A stretch of DNA of 64,000 bases from Burkholderia plantarii (GCF_001411805.1 NZ_CP007212.1:3658001-3722000); one strand, 5' to 3'. Shown: positions 49,281 through 60,254, counted from the stretch's first letter. Made by a program: numbers and translations. The notes: generated by a model not told the origin, from the sequence alone.

Positions 49281-49928
49281 TTACAGCGGAGGCTCGACGG
49301 GTGGACGCGCGGGTGCGGGCACGGGCACCGACGGCGCGACGACGCCCATCGAGACGATGTACTTCAGCGCGGCGTCGACCGACATGTCGAGCTCGACGAC
49401 CTCGCTCTTGGGCACCATCAGGAAGAAGCCGGAGGTCGGGTTCGGCGTGGTCGGCACGTACACGCTCACGTATTCTTCCTTCAGGTGATTGACCACGTCG
49501 CCGCCCGGCACGCCGGTCAGAAACGCGATCGTGTAGGAGCCGCGGCGCGGATACTCGATCAGCAGCGCCTTGCGGAACGCGTTGCCGCTGCTCGACAGCA
49601 GCGTGTCGGACACCTGCTTGACGCTCGTGTAGATCGGCCCGACCACCGGGATGTGCCGCACCACGGCATTCCACCAGGTCATGAGCTTCTGGCCGATGAA
49701 ATTCTGCGTGGCCAGCCCGACAATGAAGATGAACGCGAGCGTGAGCAGCGCGCCAATGCCGGGCAGATGGAAGCCGAGCACACGCTCCGGTTGCCACGAT
49801 TCTGGCAGCAGCAGCAGCGTCTGATCCATGATGCCGATCACCGAACCGAGCACCCACAGCGTGATCGCGAGCGGGACGAGGACCAGGAGGCCGGTCAGGA
49901 ATACCGTTTTGAGGGTCGTCTTCTTCAT
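49281..49928 (-). CDS. DUF502 membrane protein
   Basis: Two hydrophobic spans are visible (VFLTGLLVLVPLAITLWVLGSVIG and IGALLTLAFIFIVGLA), followed by a conserved soluble part with IPVVGPIYTSVKQVSDTL and YPRRGSYTIAFLTG. The family is widespread and uncharacterised; the likely site is the inner membrane. I start at MKKTTLKTVFLTG (49928, 215 residues); another ATG lies one codon earlier. It lies 55 bases upstream of aspS and is probably co-transcribed with it and with the FmdB-type gene. Confidence 0.88.
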   Translation of the reverse strand: MKKTTLKTVFLTGLLVLVPLAITLWVLGSVIGIMDQTLLLLPESWQPERVLGFHLPGIGALLTLAFIFIVGLATQNFIGQKLMTWWNAVVRHIPVVGPIYTSVKQVSDTLLSSSGNAFRKALLIEYPRRGSYTIAFLTGVPGGDVVNHLKEEYVSVYVPTTPNPTSGFFLMVPKSEVVELDMSVDAALKYIVSMGVVAPSVPVPAPARPPVEPPL

Positions 49929-50001
49929 CATCAGCCGTGAGGTAACCGCGCCGGTGCCCGGCACGAACACGCCGGCACCCGGATCGGGCGCCGGATCGTC
50001 A

Positions 50002-50355
50002 TCAAGTGTCGCTCGACGCAGCCGGCGCGGCCGGGGCCGGGGCTGCGGGGCTCGCGCCGGCGGCCGGCGCCGCCGCAGTCGAAGCCGCTGCCGGCGTGGC
50101 CGCGTCGGACTTGGCGGCCTCGCCGCCGGCGCCGTCCGCAGTGCCCGTGGCCGGCGCGCTCTTGCCGCCCGCGCCGCCCCGGAAGTCGGTCACGTACCAA
50201 CCCGAGCCCTTCAACTGGAACCCGGCGGCCGTCACCTGCTTGCGGAAGGCATCCTTCCCGCACTCGGGACAAACGGACAGCGGCGCGTCGCTCATCTTCT
50301 GGAGCACGTCCTTCGCGAAACCGCACGCATCGCAACGGTAGGCGTAAATCGGCAT
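50002..50355 (-). CDS. FmdB-family zinc-ribbon protein with alanine-rich tail
   Basis: The N-terminus MPIYAYRCDACGFAKDVLQK has the FmdB zinc ribbon, with Cys8 and Cys11 paired with Cys29 and Cys32 (VCPECG). After GSGWYVTDF the remaining 60 residues are alanine- and proline-rich and look disordered. The family is named after a regulator of formamidase and its general role is unclear. It is encoded just upstream of the DUF502 gene and aspS. Confidence 0.9.
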   Translation of the reverse strand: MPIYAYRCDACGFAKDVLQKMSDAPLSVCPECGKDAFRKQVTAAGFQLKGSGWYVTDFRGGAGGKSAPATGTADGAGGEAAKSDAATPAAASTAAAPAAGASPAAPAPAAPAASSDT

Positions 50356-50399
50356 GTTTTTTTCCCGCGGAAACTAGAAACGTCTTGCAAAACCTTGAA

Positions 50400-51107
50400 T
50401 TATATCCGAAAGCTCGCCGTACTCCGCCCGTTTCGGCGCCAGGTGAGCCAGCTTTCGCGCCCTTCGAACACCGGCAGCGAATCGGCGACCGGCCGCGCCT
50501 GCTCGAGCACGAACCAGGCGCCCAACAACGCATCGAGCGCATCACGCTCGATGCCGAACGGCGGCCCCTTGCGCGTCGCGCCCAGCACGAAGCAGCCGGC
50601 CAGCACGCCGCCCTCGGGCAGCAGCGCCGCCATGCGCGCCGCGTAGTCGGGCCAGCGCGCCGGCGGCAGCGCGCAGAGGAACGCGCGCTCGTAGATCCAT
50701 TGCGGCCGCCACGGCGGGGCATAGGCGAAGAAATCGGCCTGCTCGACCACGCCAGCATGCTCGCCGAGTTGCCGGCGCGCCGCGCCCACCGCGCTCGCCG
50801 AGAAATCGATCGCCTTGACCGGCCAGCCGGCCCGCGCGAGCCACTGCGCCTCGTGCGCGCTGCCGCAACCGGGCACCAGCACCGGACACGGCGCGAGCGT
50901 AGCCGCGAACGCGGTGAATGCCTCCGGCACGCGCGCGAGATCCCAGGGCAGGAAATCGCGGTCGAAGCGCTCGTCCCAGAACGCGGCGCTGCCGGGATCG
51001 CGATGCGCGAAATCCGCGCCGGCCTCGCCGGCCGCCCTGGACGCCGGCGAGGCCGGGTCGCCCGACCCGCCCGCGACGGCGGCCGGCGTGCGGCTGCGCT
51101 CACTCAT
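50400..51107 (-). CDS. TPMT-type SAM-dependent methyltransferase
   Basis: The 235-residue protein fits the thiopurine methyltransferase-like group: AAFWDERFDRDFLPWDL at residues 41-57, SAM motif I VLVPGCGSAHEAQWLARAG (76-94), VKAIDFSASAVGAARR, and YERAFLCALPPARWPDYAARMAALL. Members methylate thiols, halides, selenium or tellurium compounds. The substrate here is unknown. It lies 13 bases downstream of ubiB. Residues 1-35 are low complexity. Confidence 0.84.
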   Translation of the reverse strand: MSERSRTPAAVAGGSGDPASPASRAAGEAGADFAHRDPGSAAFWDERFDRDFLPWDLARVPEAFTAFAATLAPCPVLVPGCGSAHEAQWLARAGWPVKAIDFSASAVGAARRQLGEHAGVVEQADFFAYAPPWRPQWIYERAFLCALPPARWPDYAARMAALLPEGGVLAGCFVLGATRKGPPFGIERDALDALLGAWFVLEQARPVADSLPVFEGRESWLTWRRNGRSTASFRI

Positions 51108-51120
51108 GGCCGTGCCCGCG

Positions 51121-52698
51121 TCAGGCGCCGGCCGCGAGCGCGAGCAGCACGCGCGCGACGATCGCCCCGACGCCGACCGCGAGGCCGAACACCAGCAGCG
51201 CCTGCAGCAGCCGGTTGGTGCGCTTCTGCTCGATCAGGATCTGCTGCATCAGTTCGTCGGTAGCCGCGCGCGGCGAGTTGTGCCGCTCGGCGAAGGCGTG
51301 ATGGATCAGGCGCGGCAGCTGCGGCAGCGTCTTGCTCCATTGCGGCGCCTCGACCTTGAAGCGCTCGTACCAGCCGCGCAGGCCGATCTGCTCGGCCATC
51401 CAGCGTTCGAGATAGGGCTTGGCCGTCTTCCAGAGGTCGAGTTCGGGATCGAGCGAGCGGCCGAGCCCCTCGACGTTCAGCATGGTCTTTTGCAGCAGCA
51501 CGAGCTGCGGCTGGATCTCGACGTTGAAGCGGCGCGAGGTGGAGAACAGCCGCATCAGCACCTGGCCGAGCGAAATGTCCTTCAGCGCGCGATCGAAATA
51601 CGGCTCGCAGACGGCGCGGATCGCGCTCTCGAGTTCCTCGACGCGCGTATTGGGCGGCACCCAGCCCGACTCGAGGTGCAGCGTCGCGACGCGGTGATAG
51701 TCGCGCTTGAAAAACGCGAGGAAGTTCTGCGCGAGGTAGTTCTTGTCGAAGTCGGACAGCGCGCCGACGATCCCGAAATCGAGCGCGATATAGCGGCCGA
51801 AGTGCTGCGGATCGAGGCTGACCTGGATGTTGCCCGGGTGCATGTCGGCATGGAAGAAACCGTCGCGGAACACCTGCGTGAAGAAGATCTCCACACCCTC
51901 GCGCGCGAGCTTCGGGATGTCGACGCCGGCCGCGCGCAGCGTCTCGATCTGGCTGATCGGCACGCCCGACATGCGCTCCATCACGAGCACCGACTGCGAG
52001 CTGAAATCCCAGAACATCTCGGGCACCAGCAGGATGTCGAGCCCGGCGAAGTTGCGGCGCAGCTGGCTGCCGTTGGCGGCCTCGCGCATCAGGTCGAGCT
52101 CGTCGTGCAGGTATTTGTCGAATTCGGCCACCACCTCGCGCGGCTTCAGGCGCCGGCCGTCCGGCCAGAGCCGTTCGGCCCAGATCGCGATGTCGCGCAG
52201 CAGCGCCATGTCGGAATCGATCACGGGCAGCATGTTCGGGCGCAGCACCTTGACGGCCACCGCCTTGCCCGCGTGGACCCCCTGCTTCAGCTTCGCGAAG
52301 TGGACCTGCGCGATCGACGCGCTCGCCACCGGCACCGGATCGAATTCGTCGAAGTACTCGCCGATCGGCGCGCCGAGCGACTTCTCGACGATCGACATCG
52401 CCACCGCCGAATCGAACGGCGGCACCCGGTCCTGCAGCCTCGCGAGCTCGGTCGCGAAATCGACCGGCAGCAGGTCGCGGCGCGTGGACAGCACCTGGCC
52501 GAACTTCACGAAGATCGGGCCGAGGCTTTCTAGCGCGAGGCGCAGCCGCACCGCGGGCGGATCGGAGAAGCGGCGGCCGATGGTGGTGATGCGCAGCAGC
52601 AGCTTGACGCGACGATCGTCGATACGCGACAGCATGACCTCGTCGAGGCCGAAGCGGATCACGGTGTAGACGATTTTGATGAAACGGAAAATGCGCAT
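51121..52698 (-). CDS. ubiB: Ubiquinone biosynthesis protein UbiB (atypical kinase)
   Basis: UbiB is an ABC1/ADCK-type ATPase of the ubiquinone pathway. The KxGQ motif is in [23 protein letters not shown], the nucleotide lobe follows ([17 protein letters not shown]), [12 protein letters not shown] is the catalytic loop, and LDFGIVG is the metal-binding segment. Two C-terminal hydrophobic spans ([29 protein letters not shown]) anchor it. It has 525 residues. It lies 13 bases after ubiJ. Confidence 0.97.
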   Translation of the reverse strand: MRIFRFIKIVYTVIRFGLDEVMLSRIDDRRVKLLLRITTIGRRFSDPPAVRLRLALESLGPIFVKFGQVLSTRRDLLPVDFATELARLQDRVPPFDSAVAMSIVEKSLGAPIGEYFDEFDPVPVASASIAQVHFAKLKQGVHAGKAVAVKVLRPNMLPVIDSDMALLRDIAIWAERLWPDGRRLKPREVVAEFDKYLHDELDLMREAANGSQLRRNFAGLDILLVPEMFWDFSSQSVLVMERMSGVPISQIETLRAAGVDIPKLAREGVEIFFTQVFRDGFFHADMHPGNIQVSLDPQHFGRYIALDFGIVGALSDFDKNYLAQNFLAFFKRDYHRVATLHLESGWVPPNTRVEELESAIRAVCEPYFDRALKDISLGQVLMRLFSTSRRFNVEIQPQLVLLQKTMLNVEGLGRSLDPELDLWKTAKPYLERWMAEQIGLRGWYERFKVEAPQWSKTLPQLPRLIHHAFAERHNSPRAATDELMQQILIEQKRTNRLLQALLVFGLAVGVGAIVARVLLALAAGA

Positions 52699-52711
52699 GC
52701 GGTGCGGCCCC

Positions 52712-53356
52712 TCAGTTCACGCCGCGCGGGCTGCCGCCCGCCGGCGCGCCGGATCGTTGTTCCAGGCGCTCGACCCGCTTTTCGATACGGGCCAGCGCGT
52801 CGCGCGCGCGCGCGAGTTCGGCGTCGAAATCGCCGAGCGCAGCACGCCGCACGACCTGGGGATTCTCGTCGAGAAAGTATTCGGTCAACGAGTCGAGCAG
52901 ATTACGGCCGGTGCGGCGCGCCTGATCGCCGGCCGAGCGCACGAGCGTCGCGATCCGGTGGGCGGCCGCGTCGCCGACGATGCGCGCGAGATCCTCCTCG
53001 GGCTCCCAGCGCAGGTGTTCGGCGAGCTTCGCGAGCTGGGTCGCGAATTCGGCGTCGCCCTCGAGCTTCACGTGCTTCATGGCGGCGGCCTGGCCGCCCT
53101 GCACGAACGCCGCGAGCGCGTCGAGCGGCGAGCGTTGCGCGCCGCCGAGCGCGATCGACACGTCCACCCGCGGCGCCTCGTGAGCCTCGAGCGCGACGAA
53201 ATAGCCGTCAGGCTGCACCAGCAGCAACAATGCAACGGGCGGGAATTCGAGCCGGGCGGTTTTCCCGGCGTAGGGAATCAGGCGTTCGCGCGCCCACGAT
53301 TCACGGGCGAGCAGATGGTTGACGGCAGCGGCGACAGACTTGGCGGCAAAGGTCAT
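52712..53356 (-). CDS. ubiJ: Ubiquinone biosynthesis accessory factor UbiJ (SCP2 domain)
   Basis: UbiJ binds lipid precursors and scaffolds the soluble Ubi complex. The N-terminal 110 residues form an SCP2-like domain ([16 protein letters not shown], then [19 protein letters not shown]). The C-terminus is helical and ends in a coiled coil ([18 protein letters not shown]). It has 214 residues. It is encoded between ubiE and ubiB as in other proteobacteria, apart from a Tim44-type gene in between. Confidence 0.92.
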   Translation of the reverse strand: MTFAAKSVAAAVNHLLARESWARERLIPYAGKTARLEFPPVALLLLVQPDGYFVALEAHEAPRVDVSIALGGAQRSPLDALAAFVQGGQAAAMKHVKLEGDAEFATQLAKLAEHLRWEPEEDLARIVGDAAAHRIATLVRSAGDQARRTGRNLLDSLTEYFLDENPQVVRRAALGDFDAELARARDALARIEKRVERLEQRSGAPAGGSPRGVN

Positions 53357-53366
53357 CGGACTGAGT

Positions 53367-53401
53367 AAAAAACCCGCGCAGGCAGGGTGCCCGCGCGGGT
53401 T
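53367..53401 (-). terminator. Terminator of the Tim44-like gene
   Basis: A 9-bp stem (AACCCGCGC with GCGCGGGTT) is followed on the minus strand by a run of six T residues. It separates the Tim44-type gene from ubiJ, so ubiJ-ubiB probably have their own promoter. Confidence 0.8.
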
Positions 53402-53479
53402 CCTATTGTAACGTCGGATCGGTCCGGCCCCGCTCCGGCGTCGGCCGATTTATCCGGGGCGCCGGGTCCGGCGCAAGGC

Positions 53480-54514
53480 TCAGTGCAGGTTGATCTGCTG
53501 GATGCCGGCCAGCAGCCAGCCTTCGTTGCCCGACTTGGTCAGATTCCAGACCTCCTCGAACGACTCGGCCGGTGCGCCCGGATTCTCGCGGATCAGGCCG
53601 TGGAAGCGCACGCTCGCCTCGGACTGGCTGCCGTGCTGCTCGACGCCGAGCAGGTCGGCATCGAGCTGGACCACGTCGGTCTGATTCTTTCCCGCGCCGC
53701 GCGAATCGAGATCGATCTTCACCTCGGCGAACATCTCGGGCGTGGTGAATTCGCGGATGTCGGCCATGTTGCCCTGGTCCCAGGCGGCCTGCAGCCTGAC
53801 GAAGTAGACCTTCGCGTTGCGCACGAACGCCTCGGTGTCGAAGCCGGCCGGCACCTGCGGCGCCGGGTTCGCGCCGTTCGCCACGCCCGCTGCCGTGCCG
53901 GCGCCGAACACGCTCGCCGCCTCGTTCGCGTAGCTGCTGGACGACGCGGGCTGCGGCGTCGACGAGTAATTCGCGCTGCCGGCCGCATAACCACCGCTGG
54001 CCGCGCCGTCGGAGCCGCGGTTCATCGACGAGCCCGAGCCCGCATAGGCCGGCTCCTGCCGGCGGCCGCGATTCATGAACTTGCGCACCAGCCAGATGCC
54101 GACGAACGCGAGCAGCGCGATCACGATCAGGTTCGCCATCATGCCGGCGAACGCGCCGCCGAGCCCGAAGTGCGACAACAACGCCGCGATACCGAGGCCG
54201 GCGGCGAGGCCGGCGATCGGCCCGAGCCAACGCGAACGATTGGGCTGGGCGGCCGGGGCCGGCTGCGCGCCGCGCTGCATCGGGGCCGGCGCGGCCTGCT
54301 GCATCGGCTGCTGGGCGGGCGGCGTGGCCTGGCGCTGCTGCACCATCTGGGACTGACGCCCGACGCTGCGGCCGCCGCCCATGCGGCGCGCCTCTGCATC
54401 GAGCGACGCGAGCGTGCCGGCCGCGAGCAGGCCGACCATGAACAGCGTGCCGAGCCGTCGTGCCCACGGCCTCCGCTGCTTGCTGCCATTGTTCAACGCA
54501 CGGGACTCGGACAT
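53480..54514 (-). CDS. Tim44-like domain protein
   Basis: The start at 54514 (MSESRALNNG) has GGAG 6 bases upstream. A signal-anchor (RRLGTLFMVGLLAAGTLASLDAEA) is followed by a glutamine- and proline-rich stretch, two further hydrophobic helices (GPIAGLAAGLGIAALLSHFG and NLIVIALLAFVGIWLVRKF), a serine/glycine-rich linker and a C-terminal Tim44 domain (FVRNAKVYFVRLQAAWDQGNMADIREFTTPEM). The bacterial role of Tim44-like proteins is unclear. It has 344 residues and sits between ubiE and ubiJ. Confidence 0.87.
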   Translation of the reverse strand: MSESRALNNGSKQRRPWARRLGTLFMVGLLAAGTLASLDAEARRMGGGRSVGRQSQMVQQRQATPPAQQPMQQAAPAPMQRGAQPAPAAQPNRSRWLGPIAGLAAGLGIAALLSHFGLGGAFAGMMANLIVIALLAFVGIWLVRKFMNRGRRQEPAYAGSGSSMNRGSDGAASGGYAAGSANYSSTPQPASSSSYANEAASVFGAGTAAGVANGANPAPQVPAGFDTEAFVRNAKVYFVRLQAAWDQGNMADIREFTTPEMFAEVKIDLDSRGAGKNQTDVVQLDADLLGVEQHGSQSEASVRFHGLIRENPGAPAESFEEVWNLTKSGNEGWLLAGIQQINLH

Positions 54515-54556
54515 CGCTATCTCCAAAATGAAAGGCAACTGTATGGACAGAACCCC

Positions 54557-55288
54557 TTAGTACTTGGTTCCGTGGTGTAACGCTACCACGCCACCTGACA
54601 AATTGTAATATTTGACAGCATCGAGGCCTGCCTGCTCCATCATCGTCTTCAGCGTGTCCTGATCCGGATGCATCCGGATCGACTCGGCAAGATACTGGTA
54701 ACTCCCGGCATCTTTCGCGAACTTGTCGCCCAGCCACGGTAATACTTTGAAAGAATACAGATCGTAGGCTTTTTTGAGCGGTGCCCACACTTTCGAGAAT
54801 TCGAGCACCATCACGCGCCCGCCGGGCCGCGTCACGCGCCGCATCTCGGCCAGCGCGGCATCCTTGTGGGTCATGTTGCGCAGCCCGAACGCCACCGTCA
54901 CCACGTCGAAATGGTTGTCGGGAAACGGGATCTTCTCGGCGTCGCAGAGCAACGACGGCGTGACCACGCCCTTGTCGAGCAGCCGGTCGCGGCCCACGCG
55001 CAGCATCGATTCGTTGATGTCGGTATGCCAGACCTCGCCGGTCGGGCCGGCCGCCTTCGCGAACGCGCGCGTCAGGTCGCCGGTGCCGGCCGCGATGTCG
55101 AGCACCTTGTAGCCGGGCCGCACGTTCGCCTGCGCGATCGTGAACGCCTTCCAGGCGCGATGCATGCCGGCCGACATCAGGTCGTTCATCAGGTCGTAGT
55201 TGCTCGCGACCGAGTGGAACACTCCCGCCACCTTTTTCGCCTTGTCCTGCTCGTCGACGGTCTCGAAGCCGAAGTGGGTTTTGCTCAT
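54557..55288 (-). CDS. ubiE: Ubiquinone/menaquinone methyltransferase UbiE
   Basis: UbiE methylates the C2 position of the ubiquinone ring (and demethylmenaquinone where present). SAM motif [16 protein letters not shown] and family signatures [24 protein letters not shown] and [15 protein letters not shown] are visible, with [17 protein letters not shown] at the end. The 243-residue length is normal. It lies 62 bases downstream of the DUF971 gene. Confidence 0.97.
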   Translation of the reverse strand: MSKTHFGFETVDEQDKAKKVAGVFHSVASNYDLMNDLMSAGMHRAWKAFTIAQANVRPGYKVLDIAAGTGDLTRAFAKAAGPTGEVWHTDINESMLRVGRDRLLDKGVVTPSLLCDAEKIPFPDNHFDVVTVAFGLRNMTHKDAALAEMRRVTRPGGRVMVLEFSKVWAPLKKAYDLYSFKVLPWLGDKFAKDAGSYQYLAESIRMHPDQDTLKTMMEQAGLDAVKYYNLSGGVVALHHGTKY

Positions 55289-55350
55289 CGCGTGAATCCT
55301 CTGGAAATGGCAAGACGGCGCCGGGAGGGCGCCGTCGGATCAGTCGGTGG

Positions 55351-55764
55351 TCAGTGGCAGTGGCCGCTCGGGCCGCCCGCCGAGGGCATCGGCGCGTCGC
55401 GTTCGACGCCGGCCGCCTGCAGCTTCTCGAAATACTCGCGCCAGAGCGCGTCCTGGCGCGTCGCCAGCTCGTACAGCAGATCCCACGAGTAGATGCCGGT
55501 GGAATGGCCGTCGGAGAAGGTCGGTTGCAGCGCGTAGTGGCCGACGCCCTCGAGCGCCGTGATGGTCACGCCGCGCTTGCCGGTCTGCAGGATTTCCTGC
55601 CCGGGACCGTGGCCGCGCACCTCGGCCGACGGCGAGAAGACGCGCATCAGCTCGAACGGCACGCGGTAGCTCTCGCCGTTCGGGTATTGCAGTTCAAGCA
55701 CGCGCGATACCGCGTGGACAACCACGCCGGACGGAATCGGCGTGGTCGGGGTCAAGCCGCTCAT
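55351..55764 (-). CDS. DUF971 domain protein
   Basis: The 137-residue protein has the DUF971 fold, which also forms the N-terminal domain of gamma-butyrobetaine hydroxylase (LELQYPNGESYRVPFELMRVFSPSAEVRGHG and FSDGHSTGIYSWDLLYEL). Genes of this type are often near ubiE or Fe-S genes. The C-terminus is histidine-rich (SGHCH). It overlaps the HIT gene stop by four bases, so translation is coupled. Confidence 0.9.
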   Translation of the reverse strand: MSGLTPTTPIPSGVVVHAVSRVLELQYPNGESYRVPFELMRVFSPSAEVRGHGPGQEILQTGKRGVTITALEGVGHYALQPTFSDGHSTGIYSWDLLYELATRQDALWREYFEKLQAAGVERDAPMPSAGGPSGHCH

Positions 55765-56207
55765 GAAGAATGCCTCGTGTTCAAAGCCTGTTCGATTTCC
55801 TCGTGGACCGCGTTGTGCAGCAGCGTGGCCTGCGCCGAGCGCAGCCGCAGCAGCGCGTCGGACACCGAGCGCTGGCGCGGCGCCCAGACCGGCTGCGGGA
55901 AATGCGCATCGTTCGAGAAGCGCGGAATCACATGCCAGTGGACGTGCGGCACCTGGTTGCCGAGGCTCGCGAGATTCACCTTATCAGGTTGCATCACGCG
56001 GCGCACGGCCCGCTCGACGGCCGCCACGACGCGCATCAGATGCATGCGCGCGGGCTCGTCGAGATCGGAGAACTCGGCGACGTGCGTGTGCCAGATCACG
56101 CGGCAGAAACCCGGGTAATCCGTCTCGGCGGTGGCGAGCACGACGCGCAGCAGGTCGTCCTTCCAGAGCAGCTCGCCACCGTCCTCGCGGCAGAATACGC
56201 AATCCAT
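55761..56207 (-). CDS. HIT-family nucleotide hydrolase or transferase
   Basis: The histidine triad is HVHWH at 88-92 (PHVHWHVIPRF), and an N-terminal CVFC pair may bind zinc. HIT proteins hydrolyse nucleoside phosphoramidates or dinucleotides. The ATG at 56207 follows AAGGA by 7 bases and gives 148 residues. It forms a pair with the DUF971 gene. Confidence 0.91.
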   Translation of the reverse strand: MDCVFCREDGGELLWKDDLLRVVLATAETDYPGFCRVIWHTHVAEFSDLDEPARMHLMRVVAAVERAVRRVMQPDKVNLASLGNQVPHVHWHVIPRFSNDAHFPQPVWAPRQRSVSDALLRLRSAQATLLHNAVHEEIEQALNTRHSS

Positions 56208-56240
56208 CGTCAATTCCTTACAGGTCGGACGCCCCCGACT

Positions 56241-59200
56241 TTACACCAGGACGCGCTCGATCCCGCCGTTGTTGGCGCGCGCCACATAGTCCGCCATCCA
56301 GTTTTCGCCGAGCATGCTGCGCGCGATCTCGACGACGATGTAGTCGGCCTCGATGCCGGCGTCCTCGTTGTAGCGCGACAGCCCCTGCAGGCACGACGGG
56401 CAGCTGGTCAGGATCTTCACATCGGCCTGGCCGGCCACGGCCGCGCCGTCGCCCGACACCACCGGAATGTTGCGCAACTGCGCGGCGCCCTTGCGGATCT
56501 CTTCTTCCTTGCGGAAGCGGATCTGCGTCGAGACGTCCGGCCGCGTGACCGCCAGCGTGCCCGATTCGCCGCAGCAGCGGTCGTTCTTGGCGATCTTGTA
56601 GCCGTCCTTCTCGGCGCCCATCAGTTCGTTGACGAGCTTGACCGGGTCCATCGTCTTGATCGGCGTATGGCACGGGTCGTGGTACATGTAGCGCGTACCC
56701 GACACGCCGTCGAGCTTCATGCCCTTCTCGAGCAGGAACTCGTGGATGTCGATGATCCGGCAGCCCGGGAAGATCTTCTCGAATTCGTAGCCGGCGAGCT
56801 GGTCGTAGCAGGTGCCGCACGACACCACCACCGTCTTGATATCGAGATAATTCAGCGTGTTCGCCATGCGGTGGAACAGCACGCGATTGTCGGTGACGAT
56901 CTGCTCGGCCTTGTCGTACTGGCCCGCGCCGCGCTGCGGATAACCGCAGCAGAGGTAGCCCGGCGGCAGCACCGTCTGCACCCCGGCTTCCCACAGCATC
57001 GCCTGGGTCGCCAGCCCGACCTGCGAGAACAGCCGCTCCGAGCCGCAACCCGGGAAGTAGAACACCGCCTCCGAATCGACCGAGGTGGTCTTCGGATTGC
57101 GGATGATCGGCACGATCTTGTTGTCCTCGATGTCGAGCAGCGCGCGCGCCGTCTTCTTCGGCAGGTTGCCCGGCATCTTCTTGTTCACGAAGTGGATCAC
57201 CTGCTCGATCACCGGCGCCTTGCCGGTGGTGGCGGGCGGGCGCGCCGTCTGCTTCTTCGTGACCTTCTTCAGCATGTCGTTGGCCAGGCGCTGCGCCTTG
57301 TAGCCGACGCCCATCATCACGCCGCGCGCGGCGTTGATGGTCTGCGGGTTGGTGGCGTTCAGGAAGAACATGCCGGCCGCCTGGCCCGGATTGAACTTCT
57401 TCTTGCCCATCTTGCGCAGCAGGTTGCGCATGTTCATCGTCACGTCGCCGAAGTCGATCTTGACCGGGCAGGGCGTCGCGCACTTGTGGCAGACCGTGCA
57501 GTGATCGGCCACGTCGTTGAACTCGTCCCAGTGCTGGATCGACACGCCGCGCCGGGTCTGCTCCTCGTACAGGAACGCCTCGACCAGCAGCGAAGTGGCA
57601 AGGATTTTGTTGCGCGGGCTGTAGAGCAGGTTCGCGCGCGGCACGTGGGTCGCGCAGACCGGCTTGCACTTGCCGCAGCGCAGGCAGTCCTTGACCGATT
57701 CGGCGATCGCGCCGATATCGGACTGCTGCATGATCAGCGACTCGTAGCCCATCAGCCCGAAGCTCGGCGTGTAGGCGTTGCGCAGGTCCGCGCCCTCGAG
57801 CAGCTTGCCCTTGTTGAAGCGGCCGTGCGGATCGACGCGATGCTTGTACTCGCGGAATTCGCGCAGTTCCTCCTCGGTCAGGAACTCGAGCTTGGTGATG
57901 CCGATGCCGTGCTCGCCCGAGATCACGCCGTCGAGCGAACGCGCGATCTGCATGATGCGCGCGACCGCGACGTGCGCGTCCTGCAGCATCTCGTAGTTGT
58001 CGGAATTGACCGGGATGTTGGTGTGGACGTTACCGTCGCCGGCGTGCATGTGCAGCGCCACGAACACGCGGCCGCGCAGCACGCGCTTGTGGATCGCCTG
58101 CGCTTCGTCGAGGATCGGCTTGAACGCGCCGCCGTTGAAGATCGCACGCAGTTCCGCGCGCAGCTCCTGCTTCCACGACACGCGGATCGTGCGGTCCTGC
58201 GTGATGTGGAACACGGTCGCCTCGGGCTGCGCGTCGGCGCGCGCCGCGAAGGTGGCCGCGAGCTTCTCGTGGCCGAGCTGCACGAGGTAGTGCTGCGCCC
58301 CGCGCAGCGGCATGTCGAGCCGGTCGCGCAGGAATTCCCAGCGCGCGCGCACCTGGCGCAGCAGTTCGAGCGCGTGCTGGACGCGATCCTCGAGCAGTTC
58401 GGCGCTCGGGATCTCGTTGGCGTCGTCGCTCTTGCCGAGCGGCAGGTCGCCGGTGCGGAAGAACGCGTCGAGCGCGTCGAGCAGCTGCAGCTTGTTCTTG
58501 ATCGACAGCTCGATGTTGATGCGTTCGATCGCGTCGGTGTACTCGCCCATCCGGTTCAGCGGGATCACGACGTCTTCGTTGATCTTGAACGCGTTGGTGT
58601 GCTTCGCGATCGCGGCGGTGCGGCTGCGGTCGAGCCAGAAGCGCTTGCGCGCCTCGGCGCTGACGGCCACGAAGCCCTCGCCGCTCTTGCCGTTGGCCAT
58701 CCGGATCACTTCCGAGGTGGCCGCGGCCACCGCGTCGGCGTCATCGCCGACGATGTCGCCGATCAGCACCATCTTCGGGAACGCGTTGCGCTTGCTCTTG
58801 GTGGCGTAGCCGACCGCGCGCAGATAGCGTTCGTCGAGGTGCTCGAGGCCGGCCAGGATCGCGCCGCCCTGCTTCGAGGTCTCGAACAGATAATCCTTGA
58901 TCTCGACGATGCTCGGGATCGCCTCGCGCGCCTGGCCGAAGAATTCGAGGCAGACGGTGCGCGTGTGCGCGGGCATCTTGTGCAGGATCCAGCGCGCCGA
59001 GGTGATGAGGCCGTCGCAGCCCTCCTTCTGCACGCCGGGCAGGCCCGCCAGGAACTTGTCGGTGACGTCCTTGCCGAGCCCTTCCTTGCGGAAGCGCCGG
59101 CCCTCGATCTCGAGCATCTCGCTCTTCAGCAGCTTCTCGCCCGGCGCGTGGGCGCCGTCGAACCACTTCAGCTCGAAGCGCGCGACCGCGATGTCGTGGA

Positions 59201-60254
59201 TCTTGCCCTGATTGTGTTCGTGGCGCGTGACCTCGAGCCAGTTGCCGTCCGGGTCGACCATCCGCCACCAGGCCAGATTGTCGAGCGCGGTGCCCCACAG
59301 CACGGCCTTCTTGCCGCCGGCGTTCATCGCGACGTTGCCGCCGATGCACGACGCGTCGAGCGAGGTCGGATCGACCGCGAATACGTAGCCGGCCGCCTCG
59401 GCCGCTTCGGTCACGCGGCGCGTGACGACGCCGGCGCCCGAGAAGATGGTCGGCACCTTCTGCGCGACGCCGGGCAGCTCGGTCAGCTCGACCGCGCCGA
59501 GCTGTTCGAGCTTCTCGGTGTTGATCACGGCCGAGAACGGCGTGAGCGGCACCGCGCCGCCCGTGTAGCCGGTGCCGCCGCCGCGCGGAATCACCGTCAG
59601 GCCGAGCTCGAAGCAGGCCTTCACGAGCGCGGCGATCTCGGCCTCGGTGTCGGGCGTGAGGATCACGAACGGATATTCGACGCGCCAGTCGGTGGCGTCG
59701 GTCACGTGCGAGACGCGCGCGAGGCCGTCGAAGCGAATGTTGTCCTTCCGCGTGCAGCGGCCGAGCGCCTTGGTGGCGCGGCGGCGCAGGTCGGCCATCT
59801 GCTCGAACTCGCGCGCGAACGCGTCCACCGCGCCGCGCGCGGCCACCGTCAGCAGCGCCACGCGCGAGGCCCGGTCGTGCCCCGCATCGTCGTCATGCGT
59901 GCTGAGGTCGGCCTGGCGGCGCTTGTCGATCTCGGCGAGCCGGTGGTTCAGCGCATCCACCAGCATCTGGCGGCGCTTCGGGTTGTCGAGCAGGTCGTCC
60001 TGCAGGTACGGATTGCGACGCACCACCCAGATGTCGCCGAGCACTTCGTACAGCATGCGCGCCGAGCGGCCGGTACGGCGTTCGCCGCGCAGTTCGTCGA
60101 GCGCCGACCAGGCTTCCTCGCCCAGCAGGCGGATCACGATCTCGCGATCCGAGAACGACGTGTAGTTGTACGGGATTTCGCGCAGGCGCGGTTTCAGGTC
60201 GGCGACGACGGCGGCGGCCGCGCCATGCGGATCGAAAACTTGTGGTGCGTTCAT
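56241..60254 (-). CDS. Large FAD/Fe-S oxidoreductase (DUF3683, FAD-binding 4, CCG domains)
   Basis: This 1337-residue protein joins three modules. Residues 1-190 form a DUF3683-type region ([21 protein letters not shown]). Next is a D-lactate/glycolate dehydrogenase-like FAD domain ([16 protein letters not shown], then a C-terminal cap with [19 protein letters not shown]). The C-terminal third carries two Fe4S4 motifs ([28 protein letters not shown]) and two cysteine-rich CCG domains ([46 protein letters not shown]). It is likely a D-2-hydroxyacid dehydrogenase passing electrons to quinone; D-2-hydroxyglutarate or D-lactate are candidate substrates. It starts a minus-strand transcript, divergent from ilvA. 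Confidence 0.9.
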   Translation of the reverse strand: MNAPQVFDPHGAAAAVVADLKPRLREIPYNYTSFSDREIVIRLLGEEAWSALDELRGERRTGRSARMLYEVLGDIWVVRRNPYLQDDLLDNPKRRQMLVDALNHRLAEIDKRRQADLSTHDDDAGHDRASRVALLTVAARGAVDAFAREFEQMADLRRRATKALGRCTRKDNIRFDGLARVSHVTDATDWRVEYPFVILTPDTEAEIAALVKACFELGLTVIPRGGGTGYTGGAVPLTPFSAVINTEKLEQLGAVELTELPGVAQKVPTIFSGAGVVTRRVTEAAEAAGYVFAVDPTSLDASCIGGNVAMNAGGKKAVLWGTALDNLAWWRMVDPDGNWLEVTRHEHNQGKIHDIAVARFELKWFDGAHAPGEKLLKSEMLEIEGRRFRKEGLGKDVTDKFLAGLPGVQKEGCDGLITSARWILHKMPAHTRTVCLEFFGQAREAIPSIVEIKDYLFETSKQGGAILAGLEHLDERYLRAVGYATKSKRNAFPKMVLIGDIVGDDADAVAAATSEVIRMANGKSGEGFVAVSAEARKRFWLDRSRTAAIAKHTNAFKINEDVVIPLNRMGEYTDAIERINIELSIKNKLQLLDALDAFFRTGDLPLGKSDDANEIPSAELLEDRVQHALELLRQVRARWEFLRDRLDMPLRGAQHYLVQLGHEKLAATFAARADAQPEATVFHITQDRTIRVSWKQELRAELRAIFNGGAFKPILDEAQAIHKRVLRGRVFVALHMHAGDGNVHTNIPVNSDNYEMLQDAHVAVARIMQIARSLDGVISGEHGIGITKLEFLTEEELREFREYKHRVDPHGRFNKGKLLEGADLRNAYTPSFGLMGYESLIMQQSDIGAIAESVKDCLRCGKCKPVCATHVPRANLLYSPRNKILATSLLVEAFLYEEQTRRGVSIQHWDEFNDVADHCTVCHKCATPCPVKIDFGDVTMNMRNLLRKMGKKKFNPGQAAGMFFLNATNPQTINAARGVMMGVGYKAQRLANDMLKKVTKKQTARPPATTGKAPVIEQVIHFVNKKMPGNLPKKTARALLDIEDNKIVPIIRNPKTTSVDSEAVFYFPGCGSERLFSQVGLATQAMLWEAGVQTVLPPGYLCCGYPQRGAGQYDKAEQIVTDNRVLFHRMANTLNYLDIKTVVVSCGTCYDQLAGYEFEKIFPGCRIIDIHEFLLEKGMKLDGVSGTRYMYHDPCHTPIKTMDPVKLVNELMGAEKDGYKIAKNDRCCGESGTLAVTRPDVSTQIRFRKEEEIRKGAAQLRNIPVVSGDGAAVAGQADVKILTSCPSCLQGLSRYNEDAGIEADYIVVEIARSMLGENWMADYVARANNGGIERVLV

